A DNA stretch of 32,366 nucleotides from contig JACZJU010000118.1 of the NCBI GenBank assembly GCA_014860395.1, positions 1 through 32,366 of the forward strand, given 5' to 3'. The notes below the pieces were generated by a model, which searched no databases, was not told where the DNA came from, and worked only from the letters and a program-made list of their open reading frames with translations. Numbering within the stretch: the first letter of the stretch is position 1; every line of letters begins with the position of its first letter. The DNA is from Burkholderiales bacterium. Its GTDB lineage: Bacteria > Pseudomonadota > Gammaproteobacteria > Burkholderiales > SG8-39. The translations under genes were made by a program, and so were the position numbers. Of this stretch, positions 10,259 to 18,067 are shown piece by piece.

Positions 10259-11251
10259 CTAGAACCCGATGCGCTGTTTCTGCTTTGCGCGCGATCCGGC
10301 GATGTCCGCTTCCTCGATTTCGTCGCGCCCAGCCAGCTTGGCATTGCCGAAGGCATTGAACATCACGCGGCGCATCTCGCGCGGCGAAAATTCGGCCAGG
10401 AGCGCAAGTACGTCGGCCTGCGGATGCTCGGGAAACCGCCGACCCCATTCGTGGCTATTGCGGATGTCGCCGTAGACGGCCTGGGCGATGTGCATCGCGC
10501 CGTCGTGGTCGGGCGGCTCGATGTGGTACACGTTCATGCGGTTCAGGATAGGCTCGGGGATGCGCGACTCGTCGTTGGCGGTCGCGATCCAGACGGCGTC
10601 GGCCGCGTCGATGGGAACCTCAACGAACTCATCGATGAATTGCGTGGCGGTGTCGTGCTCCAGCAGGGCGTAGAGCGGGCCCAGCGGGTCGTATTGGGTG
10701 TCGCCCCCGGCCTTATCGATCTCATCCACGAGGATCACCGGGTTGGCGTAGCTGCCGTTCAGGAAAGTATCGAAAACCTTGCCCGGCTTGGCGTTCTTCC
10801 ATTGCGAGGACGATCCGGACAGCACCCAGCCCGCGGTCATCGAGCTCATCGAGACGAAGCCGAAGCCGGTCGAAAGCAACTGCGACAGGCGCTTGCCGAA
10901 ATGCGTCTTGCCTATTCCGGGCTTGCCCAGCAGCAGCATCGGCGGCAGCTCCATCGCGTCGCGGCTGTCGCTCACCAACGCGATGTGTTTCTTTATGTCA
11001 TCCAGCACTTCGGTGAAATTCGGTAGATCCTGATACAGGGCATTCATGCTCGGCACGCCCGCAGGCTTGACCGTCAGGCGCGCGCCGCCGAGGCGCAGCA
11101 TTTTTTCATAGGTGGACTTGAGCGCTTCGCTTGCCGAGGAGGTCAACTGCAGCATGGCATTCTCGACCGCGGCAACATCATATACGTCCTTGAAGCCGGC
11201 GATCGGTATCGACGTAGAGATCGTTGCCGGAAAATTCACCGTGGCGTTCAT
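10259..11251 (-). CDS. Stand-alone Lon-like AAA+ ATPase without recognisable protease domain
   Basis: Walker A GKPGIGKT, Walker B VILVDEIDKAGGD, sensor region WIATANDESRIPEPILNRM; protein ends after the AAA lid; start MNATVNFPATIS at 11251. Confidence 0.82.
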   Translation of the reverse strand: MNATVNFPATISTSIPIAGFKDVYDVAAVENAMLQLTSSASEALKSTYEKMLRLGGARLTVKPAGVPSMNALYQDLPNFTEVLDDIKKHIALVSDSRDAMELPPMLLLGKPGIGKTHFGKRLSQLLSTGFGFVSMSSMTAGWVLSGSSSQWKNAKPGKVFDTFLNGSYANPVILVDEIDKAGGDTQYDPLGPLYALLEHDTATQFIDEFVEVPIDAADAVWIATANDESRIPEPILNRMNVYHIEPPDHDGAMHIAQAVYGDIRNSHEWGRRFPEHPQADVLALLAEFSPREMRRVMFNAFGNAKLAGRDEIEEADIAGSRAKQKQRIGF

Positions 11252-11554
11252 GTGCGGCCCTCCTGTCAAATCTTGTGACGGAGCAGTACAAAAACCGACA
11301 TGCGGAAATTGCAGTGCCTTGAATGGAATATCGGCACAAACCCGGCTGGGTTGACCCCCCATGCCCGACTGATATTGCTGGCAGCCAGGGAGCAGGAGTG
11401 CCAGTGCGGGGCAGCCGGCCCTGCGGGAGCGCCGCGGCTGCAGGGCCTGGTAGCGGAGTTGGAGCAGGTGTTGCAGCCACGCGGAAGACCGCTGCAGGCA
11501 ATACTTGCCAAGCGAGCTGGATTCGTGCTTGAATCCACTGTGGAAGCATTCGAA

Positions 11555-11623
11555 ATGAGCCGCACCTACGCTTTTTGGTTCTATTTTTACTTTCCCCAGC
11601 CGCTGGCGGAGGGATTGAGCTAG
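11555..11623 (+). CDS. Putative aromatic leader peptide MSRTYAFWFYFYFPQPLAEGLS
   Basis: 22 codons; residues 5-13 are YAFWFYFYF (4 Phe, 3 Tyr, 1 Trp); GGAAG 8 nt upstream; followed by terminator hairpin and DAHP synthase. Confidence 0.8.
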   Translation: MSRTYAFWFYFYFPQPLAEGLS

Positions 11624-11657
11624 GTTCGCGCCCAAGTATCCCGAAAAACCGCCAGCG
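11601..11657 (+). promoter_or_regulatory. Putative antiterminator: CGCTGGCGG (11601-11609) pairs with CCGCCAGCG (11649-11657)
   Basis: 9-nt perfect complementarity with the 5' arm of the terminator; mutually exclusive with the terminator stem. Confidence 0.65.
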
Positions 11658-11680
11658 CTTGCAGCCTGGCGGTTTTTTTT
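11644..11680 (+). terminator. Rho-independent terminator/attenuator AAAAACCGCCAG-N10-CTGGCGGTTTTTTTT
   Basis: 12-bp perfect arms and an 8-T tract, 20 nt after the leader peptide stop. Confidence 0.9.
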
Positions 11681-11789
11681 CGACTGAGATCAAGCTATGA
11701 CCATGACCGCTATCGCACACCTCGAAAATCCGCTCACGCGGGCAGACGCGACCCACCGGCTGCGGACTTATCGGTATCTAGGAGAAATC

Positions 11790-12860
11790 ATGACCCACAA
11801 GGTTGACGACGTCCGCATCCGCGAAATCAAAGAACTCGCGCCGCCCTCGCATGCAATCCGCGAGTTTCCCATATCCGAGGCGACCGAGCGCATCACCTAC
11901 GAGACGCGCCAGGGCATACACGGCATATTGCACGCGGCGGACGATCGGCTGCTGGTGATCATCGGTCCGTGCTCGATACATGACCCCCAATCGGCGCTGG
12001 AATACGCGCACCGCCTGGCCCAGGAAAAAGCCAAGCACGCGGCCGACCTGCTCATTGTGATGCGCGTGTATTTCGAGAAGCCGCGCACCACCGTGGGATG
12101 GAAGGGCCTGATCAACGACCCGCAGCTGGACGGCACGTTCAGTATCAACGAGGGTCTGCGCCTTGCGCGCAGTGTTTTGCTGCAAATCAACGAGCTGGGC
12201 GTGCCAGCCGGGGTGGAGTACCTCGACATGATCACGCCGCAGTACATCGCCGACCTGGTGAGCTGGGGCGCGATCGGCGCGCGCACGACGGAGTCGCAGG
12301 TACATCGGGAGCTTGCCTCGGGGCTGTCCTGTCCGGTCGGATTCAAGAACGGCACCGACGGCAATATCCGGATCGCGGTGGATGCGATCAAGACCTCGCG
12401 CCAGCCGCACCATTTTCTTTCGGTCACCAAAGGCGGGCATTCGGCCATCGTCTCCACCAACGGCAACGAGGATTGTCATGTGATCCTGCGCGGCGGGCCC
12501 AAACCCAACTACGATGCCGCAAGCGTGGACGCAGCGGCCGGGCAACTGGCGGCGGCCGGTCTGGAACAGCGCCTGATGATCGATTTCTCCCACGCCAACA
12601 GCTCCAAGAATTATCTGCGCCAGTTGGAAGTCTGCGCCGACGTCGCCGGTCAGATCGCCGGCGGCGACGACCGCATCATCGGCGTAATGGTGGAGTCGCA
12701 TCTGCACCCCGGGCGGCAGGACTTGGTGCCGGGCAAGCCGCTCGCCTACGGTGTGTCCATTACCGACGCCTGCATCGGCTGGGACGACAGCGTCAAGATC
12801 CTCGATCGCCTGGCGGAGGCGGTGCGCAAACGCCGCCTGGCGCACGGGGCCGAGGAGTAG
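11790..12860 (+). CDS. aroG: 3-deoxy-7-phosphoheptulonate (DAHP) synthase, class I AroF/G/H type
   Basis: LLVIIGPCSIHDPQSALEYAHRLA; MRVYFEKPRTTVGWKGLINDP; GAIGARTTESQVHRELASGLSCPVGFKNGTDG; AGGAG upstream of ATG 11790. Confidence 0.95.
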   Translation: MTHKVDDVRIREIKELAPPSHAIREFPISEATERITYETRQGIHGILHAADDRLLVIIGPCSIHDPQSALEYAHRLAQEKAKHAADLLIVMRVYFEKPRTTVGWKGLINDPQLDGTFSINEGLRLARSVLLQINELGVPAGVEYLDMITPQYIADLVSWGAIGARTTESQVHRELASGLSCPVGFKNGTDGNIRIAVDAIKTSRQPHHFLSVTKGGHSAIVSTNGNEDCHVILRGGPKPNYDAASVDAAAGQLAAAGLEQRLMIDFSHANSSKNYLRQLEVCADVAGQIAGGDDRIIGVMVESHLHPGRQDLVPGKPLAYGVSITDACIGWDDSVKILDRLAEAVRKRRLAHGAEE

Positions 12861-12975
12861 CGTTTGTTTGCGTTTTGCCGATTAACCGCCCAGAGCGCAG
12901 ACGGCGTGGAGGAGCCATTGTTGCAGGTGTCCTCGGTACCCGCTGCGGGTCGATATCGAGCTGCTTGACAACCTG

Positions 12976-13716
12976 GTGCAGGCGCTGGGCTGGCAAGTGT
13001 GCGTGCTGGCGCCTATCATCGTCCTGTTCGGCTATGTCATATTCGGCATGGTCGGTTTCGGCTCGACGATCACCAACGCACCCTTGCTCGCGCAGCTGTT
13101 GCCGCTGCGCTTTGTCGTTCCCCTCACATTGCTGCTCGACCTGTTTGCCGCGACAGCGCTCGGCACGCGCATGCGCGGCCAGGCCGACCGCGACGAACTC
13201 AGGCGTCTTTTGCCCTTCGTGCTGATCGGCCTCGCCCTGGGGCTCGCTTTGCTGATCAAGCTGCACGAGCGCATCCTGCTGCTCGTGCTTGGCGGCTTCG
13301 TGCTCTACGCCGGAATCAGCAGTATCGCGCACAGGCCGGGGGCGATCCGGCTGCATCGCGCCTGGGCATTTCCGGCCGGAGTTTTCGGCGGCATTTTCAG
13401 CGCGCTCTACGGCACCGGCGGCCCGATTTATACCATCTACATGTCGCGCCGCATCGCCGACAAGTCGGTGTTTCGCGCCACCATGGCGCGGCTGATACAA
13501 ACCATTGCCCTGGTGCGCCTTGCCATGTTCATCGTTTCCGGCCTGATCACCCAAGACCACCTGTTGCTTGCGGCCTTGCTGCTGGCGCCGTTTGCCGCGC
13601 TGGGCCTGATCCTGGGAAACCGCCTGCATCATGTAATGTCGGCGCGGCGCATCATGCTGTTCGTGAGCTTGCTGATCATCGCCAATGGTGCCGCGCTGGT
13701 GGTGCGCGCCTGGTGA
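12976..13716 (+). CDS. TauE/SafE (TSUP) family membrane permease (GTG start, uncertain)
   Basis: FGMVGFGSTITNAPLLAQLLPLRFVVPLTLLLDL; FGGIFSALYGTGGPIYTIYMSRR; multiple hydrophobic helices. Confidence 0.8.
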   Translation: MQALGWQVCVLAPIIVLFGYVIFGMVGFGSTITNAPLLAQLLPLRFVVPLTLLLDLFAATALGTRMRGQADRDELRRLLPFVLIGLALGLALLIKLHERILLLVLGGFVLYAGISSIAHRPGAIRLHRAWAFPAGVFGGIFSALYGTGGPIYTIYMSRRIADKSVFRATMARLIQTIALVRLAMFIVSGLITQDHLLLAALLLAPFAALGLILGNRLHHVMSARRIMLFVSLLIIANGAALVVRAW

Positions 13717-13741
13717 ACCGGCGGCCTTTATAATCGCGGAC

Positions 13742-15277
13742 ATGCAAACATTCTCCGGCCGGGCTGCGGCGCCGATGCGAACCGCGTTTTATGCCGCGCT
13801 GGTGCTGACGCTGGCATTCAAGTTCTGGCTCGCCACCGTGCTGCCCATGACCGGCGACGAGGCCTACTTCGTCTACTGGGGCGTCTATCCCGACTACGGC
13901 TTCTACGACCATCCGCCCATGATCGGCTGGATCCTGGCCCTGCTGCTGCAGCTGTCCAGGGCGGAATGGGTGCTGCGCCTGCCGGTGATCGTGCTGCCTG
14001 CGCTGGTGGCCCTGGCCATGCTGCAATACCTGCGGCGGGTGGATGAAAGCAAAGCTTATATTGGGGCGCTCGCGTTCCTGCTGCTGCCGGTGAATGTCTG
14101 GAACGTGCTCATCACCACCGATACGCCGCTGGTGCTGTTCTCGTTTCTTTCGGCGCTTTGCTACGCTGCCGCTTTACGGCGCGATTCGCAGCCGCTGTAC
14201 GCGGCCGCGGGCGCCTTCCTCGGACTGGCGTTCCTGTCGAAATATTTCGCCGTCCTGCTGGGACTGGCCTACCTCGGGTTCGTTTTGACCCAGCCGGCCG
14301 GGCGGCGCCGCTGGCGCGGCTTGGCGACCGTGGTCGCATGCGTGCTGCCGTTCGCCGCGATCAATGTCTGGTGGAACTACAATCACTGCTGGGCCAACCT
14401 GCTGTTCAATGTGTACAACCGGCATGGCGATGCCGGCTGGTCCTTGCGCAATCCGCTGCTGTACGCGCTGAGTATCCTCTACATGCTATCCCCGGTTGCG
14501 CTCTACCAGCTCTGGCGCGGCCGCGCGGCTCTGCGGCAGGAACTCGCCGAACCGCGCGCACGCTTCTTCATGTTCGCCTGGGCGGTGCCGCTCGCCGTGT
14601 TCGCCCTGCTCGCGCTGGTGAAGCAGATCGGCCTGCACTGGCTGCTTTCTTTCGTGCCTTTCTTCTTCGTCGCGGCGGCGCTGACGCTCAGTGCGGCGCA
14701 GTTGCGCAAGTCCGTCGTCTATCTTGGCGTATTCTCGGCGATCCACGTGGCGGCAATCCTGGGCGCCAGCTTCTTGCCGATGGAGACATGGAAAAGCAGC
14801 AGGCTCTACGACGGCATCGTGTTTCACGTCAAGACCGCAGAGTTGCTGCGGCAGCTCGAGCCTTATGCCGGGAAGTACGAATTCTCTGCCGACGGATTTT
14901 CACCCGCGGTGACGGCGTCGTACGCCTCGGGCAGGTATTTCTTCGTGTTCGGCACGGCGTCCTCGCATGCGCGTCACGATGACATCCTCACCGATTTCCG
15001 CGCGCTGGCGGGCAAGAACATTTTGGTGTTGCGCAAGAACCCGCCCAATCCGGCCGATTACGCGCCCTATTTCGCCAGGGTGGAGTACCGCCAGTTCGAG
15101 CTGCACGGCGCCACTTTCCATCTGGTGCTGGGCCAGAGTTTCGACTACCCGAAATATCGCGAGCAGGTGCTGCGGCCCCTGCGCGACCGTTACTATAGAA
15201 TTCCGTCCTATCTGCCGCTGGGGCACTGCTACTTTTGCGAGCGTTATTTCCCCGATGAACCTTGTCCCGCCCGCTGA
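13742..15277 (+). CDS. Membrane glycosyltransferase, ArnT/PMT-like (GT39/GT83)
   Basis: LPMTGDEAYFVYWGVYPDYGFYDHPPMIGW matches the GT83 acidic extracytoplasmic motif; many TM helices. Confidence 0.85.
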   Translation: MQTFSGRAAAPMRTAFYAALVLTLAFKFWLATVLPMTGDEAYFVYWGVYPDYGFYDHPPMIGWILALLLQLSRAEWVLRLPVIVLPALVALAMLQYLRRVDESKAYIGALAFLLLPVNVWNVLITTDTPLVLFSFLSALCYAAALRRDSQPLYAAAGAFLGLAFLSKYFAVLLGLAYLGFVLTQPAGRRRWRGLATVVACVLPFAAINVWWNYNHCWANLLFNVYNRHGDAGWSLRNPLLYALSILYMLSPVALYQLWRGRAALRQELAEPRARFFMFAWAVPLAVFALLALVKQIGLHWLLSFVPFFFVAAALTLSAAQLRKSVVYLGVFSAIHVAAILGASFLPMETWKSSRLYDGIVFHVKTAELLRQLEPYAGKYEFSADGFSPAVTASYASGRYFFVFGTASSHARHDDILTDFRALAGKNILVLRKNPPNPADYAPYFARVEYRQFELHGATFHLVLGQSFDYPKYREQVLRPLRDRYYRIPSYLPLGHCYFCERYFPDEPCPAR

Positions 15278-16154
15278 AGGCCTGCCGCTGCAATTGCTCA
15301 GGCTGTTGCGTCCGCGTCAGTGGATCAAGAACGGCTTTGTCTTCATCGGTCTCCTGTTTGGCGACGTCAGCCACAAGGCGGGACTGACAGGCGACGTGCT
15401 TCTTGCCGCAGCCGGATTCTGCCTGCTGTCCAGCTGTGTCTACGTGCTCAACGACATGTTCGATCGCAAGGCCGACCAGGCGCATCCGTGGAAGCGCAGC
15501 CGGCCGTTGGCCAGCGGCTCGGTGGGCATGGGTCAGGCATTCGCTCTGGCGCTGGTATGCGCGATTGCGGGGCTCGCGCTCGGCGCTGCGGCTTCTGCCG
15601 GCGTGGCGGGGATACTCTTCGCGTATCTCCTGCTCAATCTCGCGTACAGCGCCGGCCTGAAGCACGTTGTGATCCTCGATGTGTTCATCATCGCCGCCGG
15701 CTTCATGTTGCGAATCTTGGCCGGTACCTGGGGCGTGGGTATCGCGCCGTCCCAATGGTTGCTGTTGTGCGGCCTGCTGCTGACGATCTTCCTCGGCTTC
15801 GCCAAGCGTCGCGCCGAGCTGATGGTGAGCGAGGGCGATGACTCCAAAGGAGCGAGCCAGCGGCCGGTGCTGGACGACTACAGTCCGGCGCTGCTCGACA
15901 CGATGATGGCGATCAGCGCCGCCGGCGTCATCGTCAGTTACAGCTTGTACACCGTCAGTCCCGGCACGGTTGAATTGCACCATACCGACAAGCTGATCTA
16001 CACCCTGCCCTTTGTGGTGTACGGCATTTTTCGCTACATTTTCCTGCTGCATCACAGCGGCGGCGAAGATCCGGCTTCGACGCTGCTCACCGACGCGCAT
16101 ATGCTCGCTACCGGCGCCGCCTGGCTTTGTGTCACCTTATGGTTGATCTGGTAA
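15255..16154 (+). CDS. UbiA-family prenyltransferase, decaprenyl-phosphate phosphoribosyltransferase-like
   Basis: LRLLRPRQWIKNGFVFIGLLF; SSCVYVLNDMFDRKADQAHPWKRSRPLASG (NDxxDxxxD); overlaps the upstream glycosyltransferase. Confidence 0.85.
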   Translation: MNLVPPAEGLPLQLLRLLRPRQWIKNGFVFIGLLFGDVSHKAGLTGDVLLAAAGFCLLSSCVYVLNDMFDRKADQAHPWKRSRPLASGSVGMGQAFALALVCAIAGLALGAAASAGVAGILFAYLLLNLAYSAGLKHVVILDVFIIAAGFMLRILAGTWGVGIAPSQWLLLCGLLLTIFLGFAKRRAELMVSEGDDSKGASQRPVLDDYSPALLDTMMAISAAGVIVSYSLYTVSPGTVELHHTDKLIYTLPFVVYGIFRYIFLLHHSGGEDPASTLLTDAHMLATGAAWLCVTLWLIW

Positions 16155-16363
16155 GAGCGGGGCAATCAGTGCCCGCCTTGCCTCGGAGACATTGCGCGGG
16201 AGCGCGCAGGGCGCGTCGCGCGGCTCCATTTGACCCACGCGCTGCAACCATTCACGGCTCGATTTGAGCTTGGCCTCCGCTTTCGGCATAATCGGCGCAC
16301 GCCGGGCTCGCTGGCGGGTCCTTTCCGGACCCGCCCGGTCCGTCTGTCTCGGACTTGCGCCCC

Positions 16364-16894
16364 ATGGTTGAAAGCGGCAGACACGACAAGCTGGCACATC
16401 TGGAATACCTCGGCGATGCGACCCAGTTTGCGGGGAAGATGCACCACATGATCAGCTATTCGCCGTTGTTTGAGAACTTCAATATGGCGGAAATCCGGCT
16501 GATGAGCCACTTCATGAACGTCTATCGGGCCGGGCTGGGCCAGGAATTCATCCATGAAGGCGAGCAAGGTGATTTCATGCTGCTGATCATCGAGGGCAGC
16601 GTGGAAGTGTTCAAGCAGGACCGCTGGAATGCGCCCAAGCTCATCGCGTCGGTCGATGCCGGCAAGACGCTGGGCGAAATGTCCATGATAGACGGCGAAC
16701 CGCGTTTCGCGACCTGTGTCGCCGCCGAGCCTTGCGTGATTGCCGTGCTGTCGCGCGAGAACCTGGCGCGAATTATTCTGGAGCAGCCGGTACTGGGGGC
16801 GAAAATCCTGATGGAGCTGGTGCTGATGCTGTCTCAGCGCCTGCGCCAGACCAGCGTCAAGCTGGTAGGTCTGATGGACAGGGAAGGCGACTGA
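16364..16894 (+). CDS. Cyclic-nucleotide-binding-domain protein (no HTH)
   Basis: QEFIHEGEQGDFMLLIIEGSVEVFK...LGEMSMIDGEPRFATCVAAEPCVIAVLSRENL. Confidence 0.85.
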   Translation: MVESGRHDKLAHLEYLGDATQFAGKMHHMISYSPLFENFNMAEIRLMSHFMNVYRAGLGQEFIHEGEQGDFMLLIIEGSVEVFKQDRWNAPKLIASVDAGKTLGEMSMIDGEPRFATCVAAEPCVIAVLSRENLARIILEQPVLGAKILMELVLMLSQRLRQTSVKLVGLMDREGD

Positions 16895-16973
16895 CGTCGG
16901 CCGTTCGGTTTCGAAGCCGAATCGCGGCTGCGATGCGGATGGGGCGGCGAAAAGACTGAAACTGACTGCAGAT

Positions 16974-16988
16974 CGAGGCGATGCCTCG
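16974..16988. repeat. Hairpin CGAGGC-GAT-GCCTCG in convergent intergenic region
   Basis: Perfect 6-bp arms; no U tract. Confidence 0.35.
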
Positions 16989-17039
16989 TCGTGCGCTCCG
17001 CCAATTCAGCGACCGACTAGACAATCCTTAGACGGCTGC

Positions 17040-17615
17040 TCACTTTTCGCCCGGGTTCTCTTTTTCCCTCGCCTTGGCCGACCGCCACAACACATCGCTG
17101 CCGCCGCCGGCGCGGTTCAGCACCCGGCCCAGAACGAACAGCAGATCGGACAAACGGTTCAGATATTTTTGCGCCGCGGTTCCGACCGGTTCGGCGCGCG
17201 CAAGCGTCACCAAAGCGCGCTCTGCACGGCGGCACACGGTGCGTGCGAGGTGGGCCAGGCTTGCCGCCCGCGTTCCGCCGGGCAGAATGAACTCCTTCAG
17301 CGGCGGCAGTTCACGGTTATGGTCGTCCAGCAGCGCCTCCAGGCTCGCAACCTGTTTCTCGCTCATGCTGGTATGTCCCGGAATGCAGACTTCGCCGCCC
17401 AAATCGAACAGGTCGTGCTGAATGCCGGAGAGCGCGGCTCGAATGCCGGCGGGTAGTTCTTCCGCTAGCAGCACGCCAATCGCCGAATTCAGCTCGTCGA
17501 TCTCCCCCAGCGCGTGCACGCGCAGACTGTCCTTGGGCACACGCGTGCCGTCGCCGAGGCCGGTCTCGCCAGTATCGCCGGTTCGAGTATAGATTTTTGT
17601 GAGGCGGTGGCCCAT
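17040..17615 (-). CDS. Cob(I)yrinic acid a,c-diamide adenosyltransferase, PduO type
   Basis: MGHRLTKIYTRTGDTGETGLGDGTRVPKDSLRVHALGEIDELNSAIGVLLAE...RAERALVTLARAEPVGTAAQKYLNRLSDLLFVLGRVLN. Confidence 0.95.
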   Translation of the reverse strand: MGHRLTKIYTRTGDTGETGLGDGTRVPKDSLRVHALGEIDELNSAIGVLLAEELPAGIRAALSGIQHDLFDLGGEVCIPGHTSMSEKQVASLEALLDDHNRELPPLKEFILPGGTRAASLAHLARTVCRRAERALVTLARAEPVGTAAQKYLNRLSDLLFVLGRVLNRAGGGSDVLWRSAKAREKENPGEK

Positions 17616-17782
17616 GGTCAGATGGTTGCGAACAGCGCGGCCGAGGGTGCGCAGCAGGCCGCGCGGTCCTTCGGCCCAGTATCGCCGGTTCGAGTATAGA
17701 TTTTTGTGAGGCGGTGGCCCATGGTCAGATGGTTGCGAACAGCGCGGCCGAGGGTGCGCAGCAGGCCGCGCGATCCTTCGGG
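17569..17782. repeat. Two tandem copies of a 107-bp direct repeat (17569-17675, 17676-17782)
   Basis: By eye copies differ only at 17666/17773 (G/A) and the last base; each contains the adenosyltransferase ATG. Confidence 0.95.
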
Positions 17783-18067
17783 CCGGGGTAGAAGGCTCGA
17801 ATGCGAATATTTGTAAAACGAAGGCGCATGCGCTTCCAGACGAGAGTGCGGGCGGAAATTGTACCGCAAACTATGGGATCATCCGTGAGCGCCGGATGCG
17901 GGGAACGACAATCGACTGGTGATGGCCGCGCGTTCAGCCGCGATAAACAGCACCGGGGCACGCCGGCGGCACCTGGACGGGATCGGTGACATTAGAATCA
18001 TAGTAGAATATTTGCGCTAAACAAACCGCGCGGGCGGCTTTGAAGCTGCGCAATCAGAGGATCCAAG

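Noticed and set aside
11697-11789. 31-aa extension of DAHP synthase from ATG 11697
   Set aside because: ATG 11790 has a good AGGAG ribosome site and matches the family N-terminus; the extension likely lies in the leader mRNA.
12939-12951. ACCCGCTGCGGGT palindrome before the TSUP gene
   Set aside because: One-nucleotide centre, cannot form an RNA hairpin as is; no context suggesting an operator.
17618-17869. Upstream minus-strand ORF as an independent protein
   Set aside because: Its sequence is a by-product of the 107-bp duplication and has no recognisable domain; treated as a decoy ORF instead.
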